This document shows positions 23,354 to 33,480 of a DNA stretch of 64,000 nt, in pieces. The notes under the pieces were generated by a model. That model searched no databases, was not told the DNA's origin, and saw nothing but the letters and a program-made list of their open reading frames with translations. Origin of the DNA: Atherix ibis. Its lineage: Eukaryota > Arthropoda > Insecta > Diptera > Athericidae. The stretch is taken from NCBI GenBank assembly GCA_958298945.1, contig OY282609.1, forward strand, positions 58,438,220 through 58,502,219, written 5' to 3'. The position numbers and the translations under genes were made by a program. Each line of letters starts with the position of its first letter. The first letter of the stretch is position 1.

Positions 23354-26300
23354 AGGTAAATGTACCAATTATCGGCGCGATAGTGGATCAAATGACATTG
23401 GTAATCGATATATTTGCGAACTTTTATAGAAACAAAGCGAATTTTTGAAATTTGAATTGAAGAGAATTGTCCTAAATAATAAATATTCTCATTTTATTGA
23501 TATTTTAATAATTTTATCTGCAACTTTCATTATTATCTTTTTTGAGAGGGGCTCCTATTTTCGGCACAAAAAAAAAAAGTGGTTCTAATTTACGGCACAC
23601 TGTGTTCCGATTATCGGCTACTTGGTTTTGGTACTAAAAAAAATTGTTATACTTAAGTAATTTATAAATAAAAACGAAATGATTGATGAAAAGAATACTG
23701 TATATATTCAAAAAAATAAATTGTATTTCCGATACCTAAAATAAAGAAGAATTCGTAACAAAAAATATAACAAAAAACATAATAAAAAACAACATAAAAA
23801 AAAAACAATTTCAGTCCATAAGTATTAAATAAAATAATAACTGACGCAATTCATTTGGTATATATAAGTAAGCAATGAGTTTAGTCGTCCTTCTTCTGCC
23901 TGAGCTCGTCAAGCTCAGGGACAGAATAGGACCCACGACAATTTTAGAGAATGGGAGGCTGGATGGTTTTCAAAATCTCCTTTTGGTCGTACCAAATCAC
24001 GTCGTCTTTTTCCGGCCATTTCCAGTTGCTTCCAGTTCCAGTCATTTGCATTGTTTTGATGTATGCTTCGTTATGTTTCACTTCTATTACCAGTCCTGGA
24101 AACAATTCGCCTTCGTATGTAATAATGACATAGTCACCTTCGAGTGGTTGATTTACTGCTGAGGTCCTTTCTGGGATTTTGTTCGGTTTCGGTTTAATTT
24201 TTTTTATTTTCTTGGCTTCTTGGTTTTGCTCCTTACGCTTTTCTTTTTCATGCTGCTTCCTCTGTCTTTCATTTTCCTTTGCAGCTATTTCTTGTTGAAT
24301 TTTCTGAAGATGGTCGTAATATTTATTTGACGTGAAAACGTCTGGTGTTAATTTTCTTTTAAGTGCTTTTATCTTTTTCGGCGCGATTTTCATGTCTTCC
24401 GGGAAGTGGTACGAATTTTTGAATGGAGTGGGGAAGTCATCTCTGAAAGTTTCGTAGTACGAACATGTTGGTTGTTGATTGTCATTTTCATGAATATTTC
24501 TACGCACTGGTTCAGATGTTTCTACTGATGACATCATTTCTCTATCTACTACAGCATCCATATTTTGAGTTGCGTTTACGGTGGTTTTTATTGGGGTACT
24601 GTGATCACCAGAATTCCTTCGTAGAATTTCTTCATCTACAATTTTAATACTACCATCAGTCTCCAGTATGCAATCAACAACATTGTCTTTATCTATCCAA
24701 AATGATTCATCAAGTGTTACATAATGTGGTGGGGCTTCGGATATTACTTGTGTTGTTGGATTTAGCATTTCTTCAGGATTAGATAAGGCTTCCTTCTGCA
24801 ACTCTCTCCAAAATAAAAAATGACTTTCATCTTTTATATTGCCTGTCCAATTTTCAGTTGATTCCTTGAATTCTTTTAATTTTTCATCTGACAACCTCTT
24901 CTCTAAATATTTCAAGAGTTTTTTAGCTTCATTAGTCTTCTCTGCGCAAGGGTGAGCAACTTTATCAACCGAATCTCTTCTCGAATCTATTAATAGCTTA
25001 GAATAGTCGATCCTATTTTCGTCAAAAGGATAAAGTCCGGTGGTTCCAAATCCACTAATTACGGTCCCCGGTTTAACTGCTTTGGACAGACATTTCTCCA
25101 GCAGTGGCGCAAAACTGTCGCGACCCAATTTCAACGTTTTTTTTTTCAATTTTCCATTCTTTTACCATATTCTTCCATTCAGTTTTCAATGGATGAAAAA
25201 CGGCCACGTCTAACGGCTGCAATAAATGGGTAGCATTTGGCAGCAATGCTGTTAAAATGATTTGATGGTCTCGGCAAAACTCAGCCAATGGAAGAGACAA
25301 ATGCGAGCTGTGCCCATCCATAAAAACACAAATTGGGAATATCTTGTTCGTTTCTTTAAGCCATGGATAGAAAACATTTGATACATACTCAAAAAATGTT
25401 TGGCATGTCATCCATCCATTTTCTGATCTACCGATTCCCCAGTTTTTTGGAAAAGTACTTGCAATGTTCATCGGAATTCTTTTATACGAATACAAAACCA
25501 AAGGTGGTGCTGCACTCACGGTGATCAAAACAGTATGGCACTCTTTTTCGTCGTTTGCAATACGGTTGTAGACCTGCATCGATCGCAGTTTCCGTTATGG
25601 CTGTCCGGCTTGCAGTTAAGTTTTGTGATACTCTTTGTGATATTTCCGGGTTCCATTTCAAAAAAAGTTCGAACCAATGTCTTCCAGGTATACCATCCCG
25701 GAAATTATTTGGCCTTTTTAATTGTTTGATCAGTAGAGCAACACTTGAAATTAGTTGAGTTTTAGTTACTGGAAATCCTCGTTTCCCCATTTCCAAAATC
25801 CATTTGACTGTTAATTCTTCTTCTTCTTTTGTAAGTACAGATGCAGGACCAGTCCGTTTACCCAAACATGTTTTCCCGGATACTTTGTCCTGGAGAGTTG
25901 ACCGTGGCACTTTAAATTTTTTACTTGCCGCATATACTGGAATGCCACTCTTCACCGCTTCAACCGCCTGGCGGAGCAAGTCCTGGTCATAAGTTTGTCT
26001 TTTCTTCATATCATATAACTTATACGTTTCCTGCAAATAAATGATCTAGTTACCGGCATGTTATGTTCTAATTTCGGCATACAAATTATAATCCATTTTT
26101 TTTAATTAAAATTATCTCTTAGCCTTACAAAAAGCAAATTTACGCACGGTTATAAACTCTTTCTTAATAAAAATTATTTTATAAATATTATTAATTGAAA
26201 TTAAGTATGATTTTTTAATTATTTAATATTGGAACACGAATATCTAATTCCCGGCATATTTTGTCCCAATCTTCGGCATGACGAAATATTTTGATCAAAC

Positions 26301-26947
26301 CTCAAACTTAATTGGATAATTTATGTTTCAACTTGTTTAGACTTAGTATGCCGGAAATTAATCTAAATAATAATTTATAGATAACAATTGGATTAATTCA
26401 CAGATTTACTATGAAAGGACCATAAATTATTACAAAAAAATTATTTAAAAATTCTATTTCATGTTCTGATTGACCGGCAGTATGCCGAAATTTGGAACAT
26501 TATAAAAAACTATGCGTCCCAAATACCGGCATTACTATTTATTCGACTTTTATAAAAACTAATCATAAAATTAATAAAATTACTGTACTTTTATGTTGAA
26601 AAATCATCAAAATTTATAAAAAGTACCATTAATTGCTACTAAAATATAAAAAAGGCATAAAGAAACTCTTAAGCATAAATACAAGAAATTTTACTTACTT
26701 AAGGAATAAACTGCACAAATTTTTTGATATGGGCTATAGCCATCAACACTTGACACAAGACTGAACATTTGTATTGGCACTTCCACTCAAACAACACTTT
26801 GAGTACTATTTTTAATTTACTAATTTCCAGAACTGAAAAACCGCCGTTATTTATAGTTAAAAAAAACTGAGCACAAGCTTGTTTTTTGTCTTTTTTTACC
26901 GTAGCTGCCGATAATTGGTCTACTGACACAAATTGTTACATTTACCT
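23354..26947 (-). mobile_element. pogo-like DNA transposon, 3.6 kb
   Basis: The element is bounded by TA (23352-23353 and 26948-26949) and by inverted ends beginning AGGTAAATGTA. The left end then reads CCAATTATCGGC. The right end has a 19-base insertion before the same CCAATTATCGGC string. Removing 23354-26947 plus one TA restores the reading frame of the surrounding mariner exactly, which fixes both borders. The transposase is on the minus strand (23944-26036). Non-coding flanks inside the element (23354-23900 and 26040-26947) carry repeated CGGCA motifs in both orientations. It inserted after the mariner, which inserted after the LINE. Confidence 0.92.
23944..26036 (-). pseudogene. pogo/jerky-like DDE transposase, deleted and frameshifted
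   Basis: This would be a Tc1/mariner-superfamily pogo-type transposase. Frame 25482-26036 starts in a psq-like helix-turn-helix (YDQDLLRQAVEAVKSGIPVY, AASKKFKVPRSTLQDKV) and continues into a CENP-B-like second DNA-binding domain (LTKEEEELTVKWILEMGKRG, GIPGRHWFELFLKWNPEIS). The next frame, 25073-25579, resumes at NDEKECHTVLITVSA and has MDGHSSHLSLPLAEFCRDH and LLPNATHLLQPLDVAVFHPL, the second and third metal-binding region. The segment that normally carries DETGF, the first aspartate, is missing at the junction near 25575. A second shift lies in a ten-A run near 25140. The third frame (23944-25149) has GFGTTGLYPFD, a long charged stretch with KEKRKEQNQEAKKIKKIK, and a C-terminal module with EGDYVIITYEGELFPG and NWKWPEKDDVIWY. 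It is inactive. The C-terminal module resembles no part of classical pogo that I recall and may be a chromatin- or DNA-binding fold. Confidence 0.88.
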
Positions 26948-27320
26948 TATTCATCAAAAAAAAGTTATGCAATCTGTTTGGTGGGATTTCAAAGGAATCG
27001 TTCATTTTGAGCTCCTATCGAGCAACACAACGAACAATTCTGAAGTGTACTGTCATCAGGTAGAGAAATTGAATAATTCACTTAAAGAAAAAAAGGCCAG
27101 AATAGAATATTAATTCACTATAAGAAAATCGTCTTCCGTTTTTATAAAAAAAAACGAAATTACTTTCCGAACAACCCAATACTTGTGATTCGGGCTTTGA
27201 GTGTGTAGAGATATGTTTTTCGACCAGGTCCGATTAAAATTAACTTCACTGGGGAAACCTCATTTTCTCCACTGGCTAGTCTGATGTAACAGTTAACTTG
27301 GTTAAATTTTTCGGAAAACT

Positions 27321-29767
27321 GCTATTGAAATGACCTTTACTTTTTTAAGATAACAAAAAAATGTATTCCTGATCAATAGTTTGGCTTCCTATCAGACCAT
27401 TTAGCAATCCAAGAGGACGTTACGTTGTTCAAGATAACTGTTAGGTAATGCTTTATCCTAATAATATTTTTAAAGGAAAGTGAAGTACCGAAGAGTGTTC
27501 TTAAACATTTCCAATGCTTATGATCATATATGGCAACCTGGGCTCCGCTGGAAACTCAATTAAAATACTTCTTTCTTTATACTAATTTAATATAAACCAA
27601 CGTAATTTCCAAATACCCATTTAAAATCTGATCTATGTTATGTAGCTTTCCGTATAACTTTCTATATAAGCTATCATTTCAATATCCAAAATCTCCACTC
27701 ATGGTTGACCGAGTTGGATAAATGAAATTTACATTTTTCTAAAACTGATATTAGAAATTCTTATGAAAATACTAACTATGTGTAAATAGCAATAAATTAC
27801 AAATGAAATAAAATTTTAAACTGAAAAATATTTTCAAGCTTAAACTATAGTAGATGAACACAGAATTTGTGGTTATTAAAAAATTTCTATAATTAATAAA
27901 AGTACCTAAAATAGAAAATAGGTTGAATAATATTTATTCAAAATATTCTAAATAGCACAAGTCATAATAATAGTAAAACAAAATTTTTAAGCATCTTCAA
28001 AACAATTATGAAATTATTGTTTTGTTTTTCATGTATACAAACATAAACGGCTGATAGTCGTCATATAAGAAAGTTATAAAAAATAAATTGACATGGACGC
28101 CTAAACGTCTCGATAGCATAAAAAGATAATGTTCATACAAAAATGTGTGAATAATAATAAAAAAAAGAATCAAAATTATGATAAATAAAATGGAGTAAAA
28201 ACCTAAGAAAAATAATGCAAGACAAAAAAAAAAACCCCCCAACCACAAACCGAAAGGATATGTCATTCTTTTCAGGATATTTTTCATATAGTGTAGTCGG
28301 GAGTTGTGAGCAGAGAAACTTTGGGCAAGTGTACGTCTAATACACGTAAGAAACAGAATGGCTCTGGCTTTGAGTTGTAATAAGTAATCGAAGGTACACG
28401 AGAATACTGTATCTGCCTTTTTGAGAAAAACATAAATAATCCCTTTCTTATAATTTATGATATCTTCTAGCTATGAGGTCGTCAGCCCTGATTAGAGATG
28501 AAAATAATTTATTTCTTTGGTTACTTTTTCACGTCAACATATCATACGAATATCAGGCCTAAAAGTTTTTCAGACTATACTAAACGATAATAGAGGAAAT
28601 TTGGATAGAATAGCTCCTTTCATCAACTTCGAAATTGTATACAAGCAGAAATAAGTAGACAATTCGAAAGGATTCTGGGGGACATTAAAGAAGAAAATGT
28701 TTTCCATGAAGATTTTCTGGAAATTGTATTTTTTTCCATTTCGGAACTGATATTGCTTGAGTAGGAGTAGGAATACGATTATGACTAGTAATCGTCAATC
28801 GATTTTTGAAGCATACAAAATCCTCTCTAATTTCCATCATAAATAATTGACAGTCAATGACATTTCCCACAATATAGTGACTATTTAATATAGTTAATAA
28901 ACTTACTCGCAAAAATTGTACAAATCTTCCGACAAAAAACTACCAGAATACCAATAATATCAATAATGTAATCACTTATTTTGTTGTCATGAAAAGAAAA
29001 ATTACGAGAAATAAAAACAAAGTCTATCGAGGTATATGGATTATTCGAAGGACATAGATTCTATTACTTAGATTTCTGTTCGCTCATACAGAATAAATTG
29101 GTTATTATAGGAAAATTGGTGGCCTCGATTATGTTTTTCTGTCTCCTTGGGATACACGAATTTCGATATGAGCGAATCAAATAATGATAAACAAAGCAGA
29201 AAGAAGCTATACGAACAATAAGTAAATATTTTTGTTGTTGGCATTTTTGGAGAAATTCATAAAAAATAAAATTGCCGAAATTGTGAAAATATTTTCTCAT
29301 ATGGTGGTTATGGTGGTATCTGTGTAGGCGCCCGTTTAATTGTTCGATTATCAATTTTTTTTTTGTTATCCAAAAGTATTACCAATCAAAAATGTGATAA
29401 GAAGCGTGGAATTTTCTTCAATTCTTATCTAAAATGTTTTTCCAAATTTCCACAATTCGAATATTTTAGCTAAATAAGATATAAAAAAAAACAGGATATT
29501 AAAAAGTTACCCGTACGTCAGATTTTCGTATACCATATGTATGTGTATACGCAATTTTCTAGCTTAATTATTGCAGAAGCGGCGAGAAATCGTAACGCTT
29601 GCATACTTTTGTGTAGATTTTTTAATGTAGACATGACACCCACCGACATCTAGTTTTCGTAATAGAAATTTATTGAATTGCAAAAGCTTAATTTATATTA
29701 ATTTGAATTCAGTTATTGCAAACCCAAATACAATTTAAGCAAAACGACAGGCAATATTTATTTTTTG
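27321..29767. other. AT-rich intergenic DNA
   Basis: No gene is supported. The minus frame at 28006-28287 translates to strings of F, L and I that look like membrane helices but come from T/A-rich DNA. Confidence 0.5.
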
Positions 29768-29769
29768 TA

Positions 29770-31045
29770 CAGGGTGGACCATTTAGAAGTTCCATTTTAA
29801 AAAGTAAATAAAAAAAAAACTAGTGTATGTTTTTTCAAATTTCCGGTTTTATTAAAAAGATTGAATCTTGAAATTTAAGAATGAAACACAACATCATTTC
29901 AATGACTGCCACGGCTGGCGTTACAGTACCCCATTCGCTCGACCCAATTTTTCAGTACATTTTCGATTGTCTGGGCCTGTATCTCTTCAATGGCAACTTT
30001 GATTTTGTGTTTCAAGGCCTCAATTGTGTCTGGATGGCTTTCGTAACATTTATCCTTAACGGCTCCCTACAGAAAATAATCCAACCGGCTCAAATCACAG
30101 CTCCGAGGCGGCCAATTGACATCAGAATTTCGGCTGATTATTCGGTTTTCGAAACCAGTGCTCAAAAGTTGGATTGTTGCGTTGTCTGTGTGGCAAGTGG
30201 CCCCGTCCTGTTGAAACCAAATGTCGTCCATACCATTATCTTCAACTTTTGGAAACAAACATTCGTTGAGCATGCCACGATAGCGCTCACCATTGACCGA
30301 AATGGCGGCACCTTCATCGTTTTCGAAGAAAAACGGGCCAATGATGCCTCCAGTCCAAAATCCGAACCAAACCGTGACTCGTTGTAGATGCATCGGCTTT
30401 TCCATGGTGACGTATGGATTTTCTGAGCCCCAGATGCGACAATTTTGTTTGTTGACATACCCACCGAGGTGGAAATGGGCCTCATCCGAAAAGATGATTT
30501 TTCGGTTAAAATGCTCATCTTCGGCTAATTGATCTTGAGCCTATTGGGCAAACCGAAAACGCATCGGATGGTCATGCAGCTTTAGTTGTTGGACTAATCG
30601 AACTTTGTTAGCTTTCATACCGAGGTCTTTGTGCAAAATTCTCAACAGAGAAGTGCGAGAAATGTTCAATTTCTGAGAACTGTGATGAGTTGATGTTGAT
30701 GGATGATCACGGACATTTTCACCAACGGTCTTAGAGCGGGAACGAGTTGCTTTGGCAACCAACAAACCAGTTTCGCGAACTCGCTTCACGAATTTACCCA
30801 CAAATTCACGTGATGGCATTCGATCTTTACTCATTTTTTTTAAAAATATCTCACAGTTTGGGTTGAAGACTCACCACTTTGGAAGTAAGTTCTCAATATT
30901 TCCCATTTTTCTTCAAGCGTATGGATTACCATTTCGTAAAATTCAGACTTTCAACTAACAATCTGTCAAATCGTGTTGACATTTAACACTCAAGTACTTC
31001 AAATAAATAGTGGTTCAAAATGGAACCGCTAGATGGACCACCCTA
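29770..31045 (-). mobile_element. DD41D mariner, full length, three stop codons
   Basis: The element is 1276 bp, flanked by TA (29768-29769 and 31046-31047), with terminal repeats reading CAGGGTGGACCATTTAGAAG and, inverted, TAGGGTGGTCCATCTAGCGG. One minus frame from ATG at 30834 to TAA at 29881 encodes about 317 residues. These include MSKDRMPSREFVGKFVKRVR (helix-turn-helix region), ISRTSLLRILHKDLGM, FSDEAHFHLGGYVNKQNC with the first D, TVWFGFWTGGIIGPFFFEN, WFQQDGATCHT with the second D, and WPPRSCDLSRLDYFL with the third. Forty-one residues separate the second and third aspartates, the spacing known from the rosa subfamily of tephritid flies and Visitor-like elements. The frame is broken by TAG at 30541-30543, TAG at 30067-30069 and TGA near 29900. 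All catalytic residues remain. Other members lie at 3.7, 45.6-47.1, 50.7 and 56.0 kb, though terminal sequences differ between them. Confidence 0.9.
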
Positions 31046-31047
31046 TA

Positions 31048-32030
31048 CAATCTTTTGATATGAAATAGAATTGTATTTTAGGTTTATTATTTATTTCGTA
31101 AATATCAATCAAATATCAAGCGCCTATAGACTTTCGGAGAATTTTAAAAAACGCCATTCTCCATGAAAGTGGTAGCATACCGAAATGCTTGCATTCCCTT
31201 GTCATTTTACAACTTATCGGAAAGTGCAATTTAAAGTGTTTTTTGTAGTATTTACGAAAAAAAGGTATTTATATAAATAGTTATATTGTTGATAATATTT
31301 AATAGGAAGTTTTTATTTCAGAAAATGAAGTGTTTTAAAAAGGGTTGCTTTTAATTCAACGAAATAAGGAAGCCGGGAATTTCTTTCTTTCGTTAAGTTT
31401 ACATAATCAGTTTTACTAAATAAATTAACAAAACTTTAGTTTATGATGTGGCTAAATGGCTTTAATTGATATGTTTTTTTTCCAAAATGTGGTTAAAAAG
31501 TAAGAAGTTTGTCATTCAATAAATGTAAACAAATGTGATGTTGACAGTTCAATGTTTACCAGAAAATAGTTCAGTGCCGTCGAAAGTAAAGTGTGTGCAA
31601 GAAAATTTAAGAGAACGAAATTTTCAGTCCCTTTTCCATTGCTGATTTTATTGTGTTAAAATAAATAAAGTATATTTGGTAGGCTTTTTATTTAAATCAA
31701 TTTGGTTGCCCTTTGTACTTTCGCTTGCTCTATTAGACCATTTTGTAATGCATTTACTACAATAAATAATAATGTTTTCAACATTTTAAGAATATTAGTC
31801 AACAATTATTTAAGTATATGCAATTTTCCACCTTGTAATTTAGTTTTAAAGCATTTGCTCTTATGTTGTTTACGATTAACTTATATTTTATTAAAAACTT
31901 TATGTAATATTCTATGTAATTATTACTTTATTTTTAATTTCCAAAACTAATTCTATCAAACAAAAAAATTCGCAATATTAAAAAATCTATTTGTTTACGC
32001 ATAAATGAGTTTACATATAAAAATTGTTTT
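31048..32030. other. Intergenic DNA with a possible initiator
   Basis: No gene is recognised. At 31568-31574 the string GTTCAGT fits the insect initiator consensus TCAGT. It is followed by GC-richer, 5'-UTR-like sequence (31575-31620) on the plus strand. There is no linked ORF, so this is weak. Confidence 0.25.
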
Positions 32031-32630
32031 AAACGAACCGCTTTAATCGCATACTGAAGTTTAAAATTGGTCCCCAATGATTTACGCCGTTTTTGTTATT
32101 TTGGATGTGTGTGCGTTCTACAATACATGCTTCACGCTCTCCATCACCGCGTCACTAAAAGGTCAATTGGACTACAATCCAATTTAAAGCAGTATTGGTT
32201 AGCCCGAAAACAACCATTTTTCGTTAACAATTGGGATAGGTAGGCACACTGGTGGGATGAGACGGTGAGTCCATCTGCAATCTACAGCAGTATCCCAACG
32301 ATTTTGTCATCTCTACCTAGATTCCTTACTATCCTCTGGGAAAGCCTAGCACTGCGTTAACGCGTTACTCAGATATCTCCGGTGCCACAACCTCTAGCAC
32401 TCATGCAGAGAGATCAGAGTAACGTATAAGTCGGGTCTCAAACACAAATGGACCAGCGGTACAACCTCTTTCGATCGGTATGAGTCCGGCCCCAACACAA
32501 ATGGTCTCGTATGACATCGTTCGGAATGCGTAAACTGCTCTTAATGCACTCCTACGGTAGACTGCGACAACTGTACGTGTGGATACCCACTCCCATGATT
32601 CGATATTAGGCGCCTCAGTGCCATCGTTGT
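32031..32630. other. GC-richer stretch preceding LINE 3' end, unresolved
   Basis: This stretch is near 47% G+C and butts directly onto the RNase H part of the I-like LINE at 32631. All frames have stops, and I cannot align it with LINE coding motifs. It may be 5' untranslated sequence of the LINE joined by an internal deletion, a decayed reverse transcriptase region, or an unrelated repeat. Confidence 0.35.
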
Positions 32631-33480
32631 GTGATCATGGATGCTGTCTTCAAATCGGTCTTCAAACTTTTTGGCTGTAGCACCTGCGCACTATGTTGTG
32701 AAATCTTCTCTTATAGGGCAGCTCCATATTACGAGGAGTTCTGGGCCATGAAAACAGCAATTGAAATTGCCATCCAACGAGGCGTTATTATATTTAGCGA
32801 CAGCCTTGCCGCCCATCGATTGACCCAGTACTTAGCGTAATTCGTCATAGCCGACTTAGCAATAGGAGTTTAAAGTTTCAATGGTTATCGGGGCATGTAG
32901 AAATTGTGGGTAATGAAAGTGTTGACAAGTTGCCTGGAGAAACATTCGGTCGACCAGTAATCACAGTCATTCCAAATCTGCCTCACCTACTAATAGAATG
33001 TTTACTAGCACCATTAGCCATCCGCAGACACGATGACTGGACCAATAGCGACACATTTTTGTCGACTCATTGGATAACCAGTTTATTCAGCATTCATACT
33101 AAAGTTCTGGGCGTAGATGCTCCTCACAATCCAGATTGGACATACTCCTCTTACTCATAACTATATTTTTGGCAACATCAATGTTCCTTCTGCCAATCCT
33201 GTGAATGCCACATAAACAAGAATTACTTTGCGAGCAGAATTCCACCCATTATGAAGCTCCTGAACCCAATAACTCCATTCCCTAGTCCCTTATTAAAACT
33301 AATCTGCTCCACAAAATATAACAAAATTCTCAATATTCTATATTACTAACCACAGACCCAGTCTCTTTCAGATAACTTCCCACACGTTCTATGAAGTCGC
33401 CAAATGGCCTCACGGTCATGGCGCTATGAAGTAGCACCTAGAACATGTCTAAGGGACCTTACAAACAAATAAAAAAATAA
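32631..33480 (+). pseudogene. I-like LINE copy 3, RNase H and C-terminus
   Basis: The first frame (32631-32840) reads EEFWAMKTAIEIAIQRGV and then IIFSDSLAAHRL, the RNase H strand carrying an aspartate (SDS). After a TAA and a frame change, WLSGHVEIVGNESVDKLPGE gives the GHxxIxGNExxD box. The following frame (32906-33160) continues with TVIPNLPHLLIECLLAPLAI and DDWTNSDTFLSTHW. Sequence from 33020 to 33340 matches 61900-62220 at the nucleotide level (GACTGGACCAATAG, CGAGCAG, CTCCACAAAAT). The copy ends in an A-rich tail (AAATAAAAAAATAA) at 33465-33480. RNase H would remove the RNA strand during reverse transcription. This copy is broken and inactive. Confidence 0.78.

Larger units (their letters stand above)
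22643..27179 (+). mobile_element. mellifera-type mariner, interrupted by a pogo-like element
   Basis: The mariner's own sequence is 22643-23353 plus 26950-27179. TA dinucleotides flank it (22641-22642 and 27180-27181), and its ends read TTGGGTTTTTTCCC and, inverted, TTGGGTTGTTCGGAAAG. The coding start is ATG at 22805 (MESEKQHFRHILLFYYRKDK). A frame change precedes 22921, after which come CQNWFVKFRSANFNLEDAPR, SGRPVEADED, WVPHLLTEKN and ITGDKKCVVYNNVKRKRSW. The usual GDEKW is GDKKC here. The frame stops being mariner at 23353 and resumes at 26950 with HQKKVMQSVWWDFKGIVHF. The downstream half with the second and third catalytic residues is deleted, ending at KARIEY and then the right terminus. 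The family recurs as a deletion derivative at 50070-50542. Confidence 0.88.
21997..27320 (-). pseudogene. I-like LINE copy 2, split by nested insertions
   Basis: This degraded LINE lies on the minus strand in two pieces, about 21997-22642 and 27180-27320, separated by a mariner. The right piece (ATGTTTTTCGACCAGGTCC, CTCCACTGGCTAGTCTGATG) and the left piece (CCAACCAAGGCTTCCAATCTGGATAT) match consecutive parts of the copy at 60-380 in the same order, so they are one insertion. In the left piece the minus strand reads SQAIGNERANMLAGEFF, an RNase H box with the conserved GNExA pattern. It is followed by TVISYVSLLLTECQ, which aligns with the C-terminus of the copy at 32.9 kb. There are many frameshifts. 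Homology beyond about 27320 is too weak to call. Confidence 0.75.

Noticed and set aside
28006..28287. 93-codon minus-strand frame resembling a multi-pass membrane protein
   Set aside because: The F, L and I runs follow from T/A-rich DNA, and there is no motif, codon bias or splice context.
29881..30387. 168-codon plus-strand frame
   Set aside because: It is the antisense shadow of the DD41D transposase.
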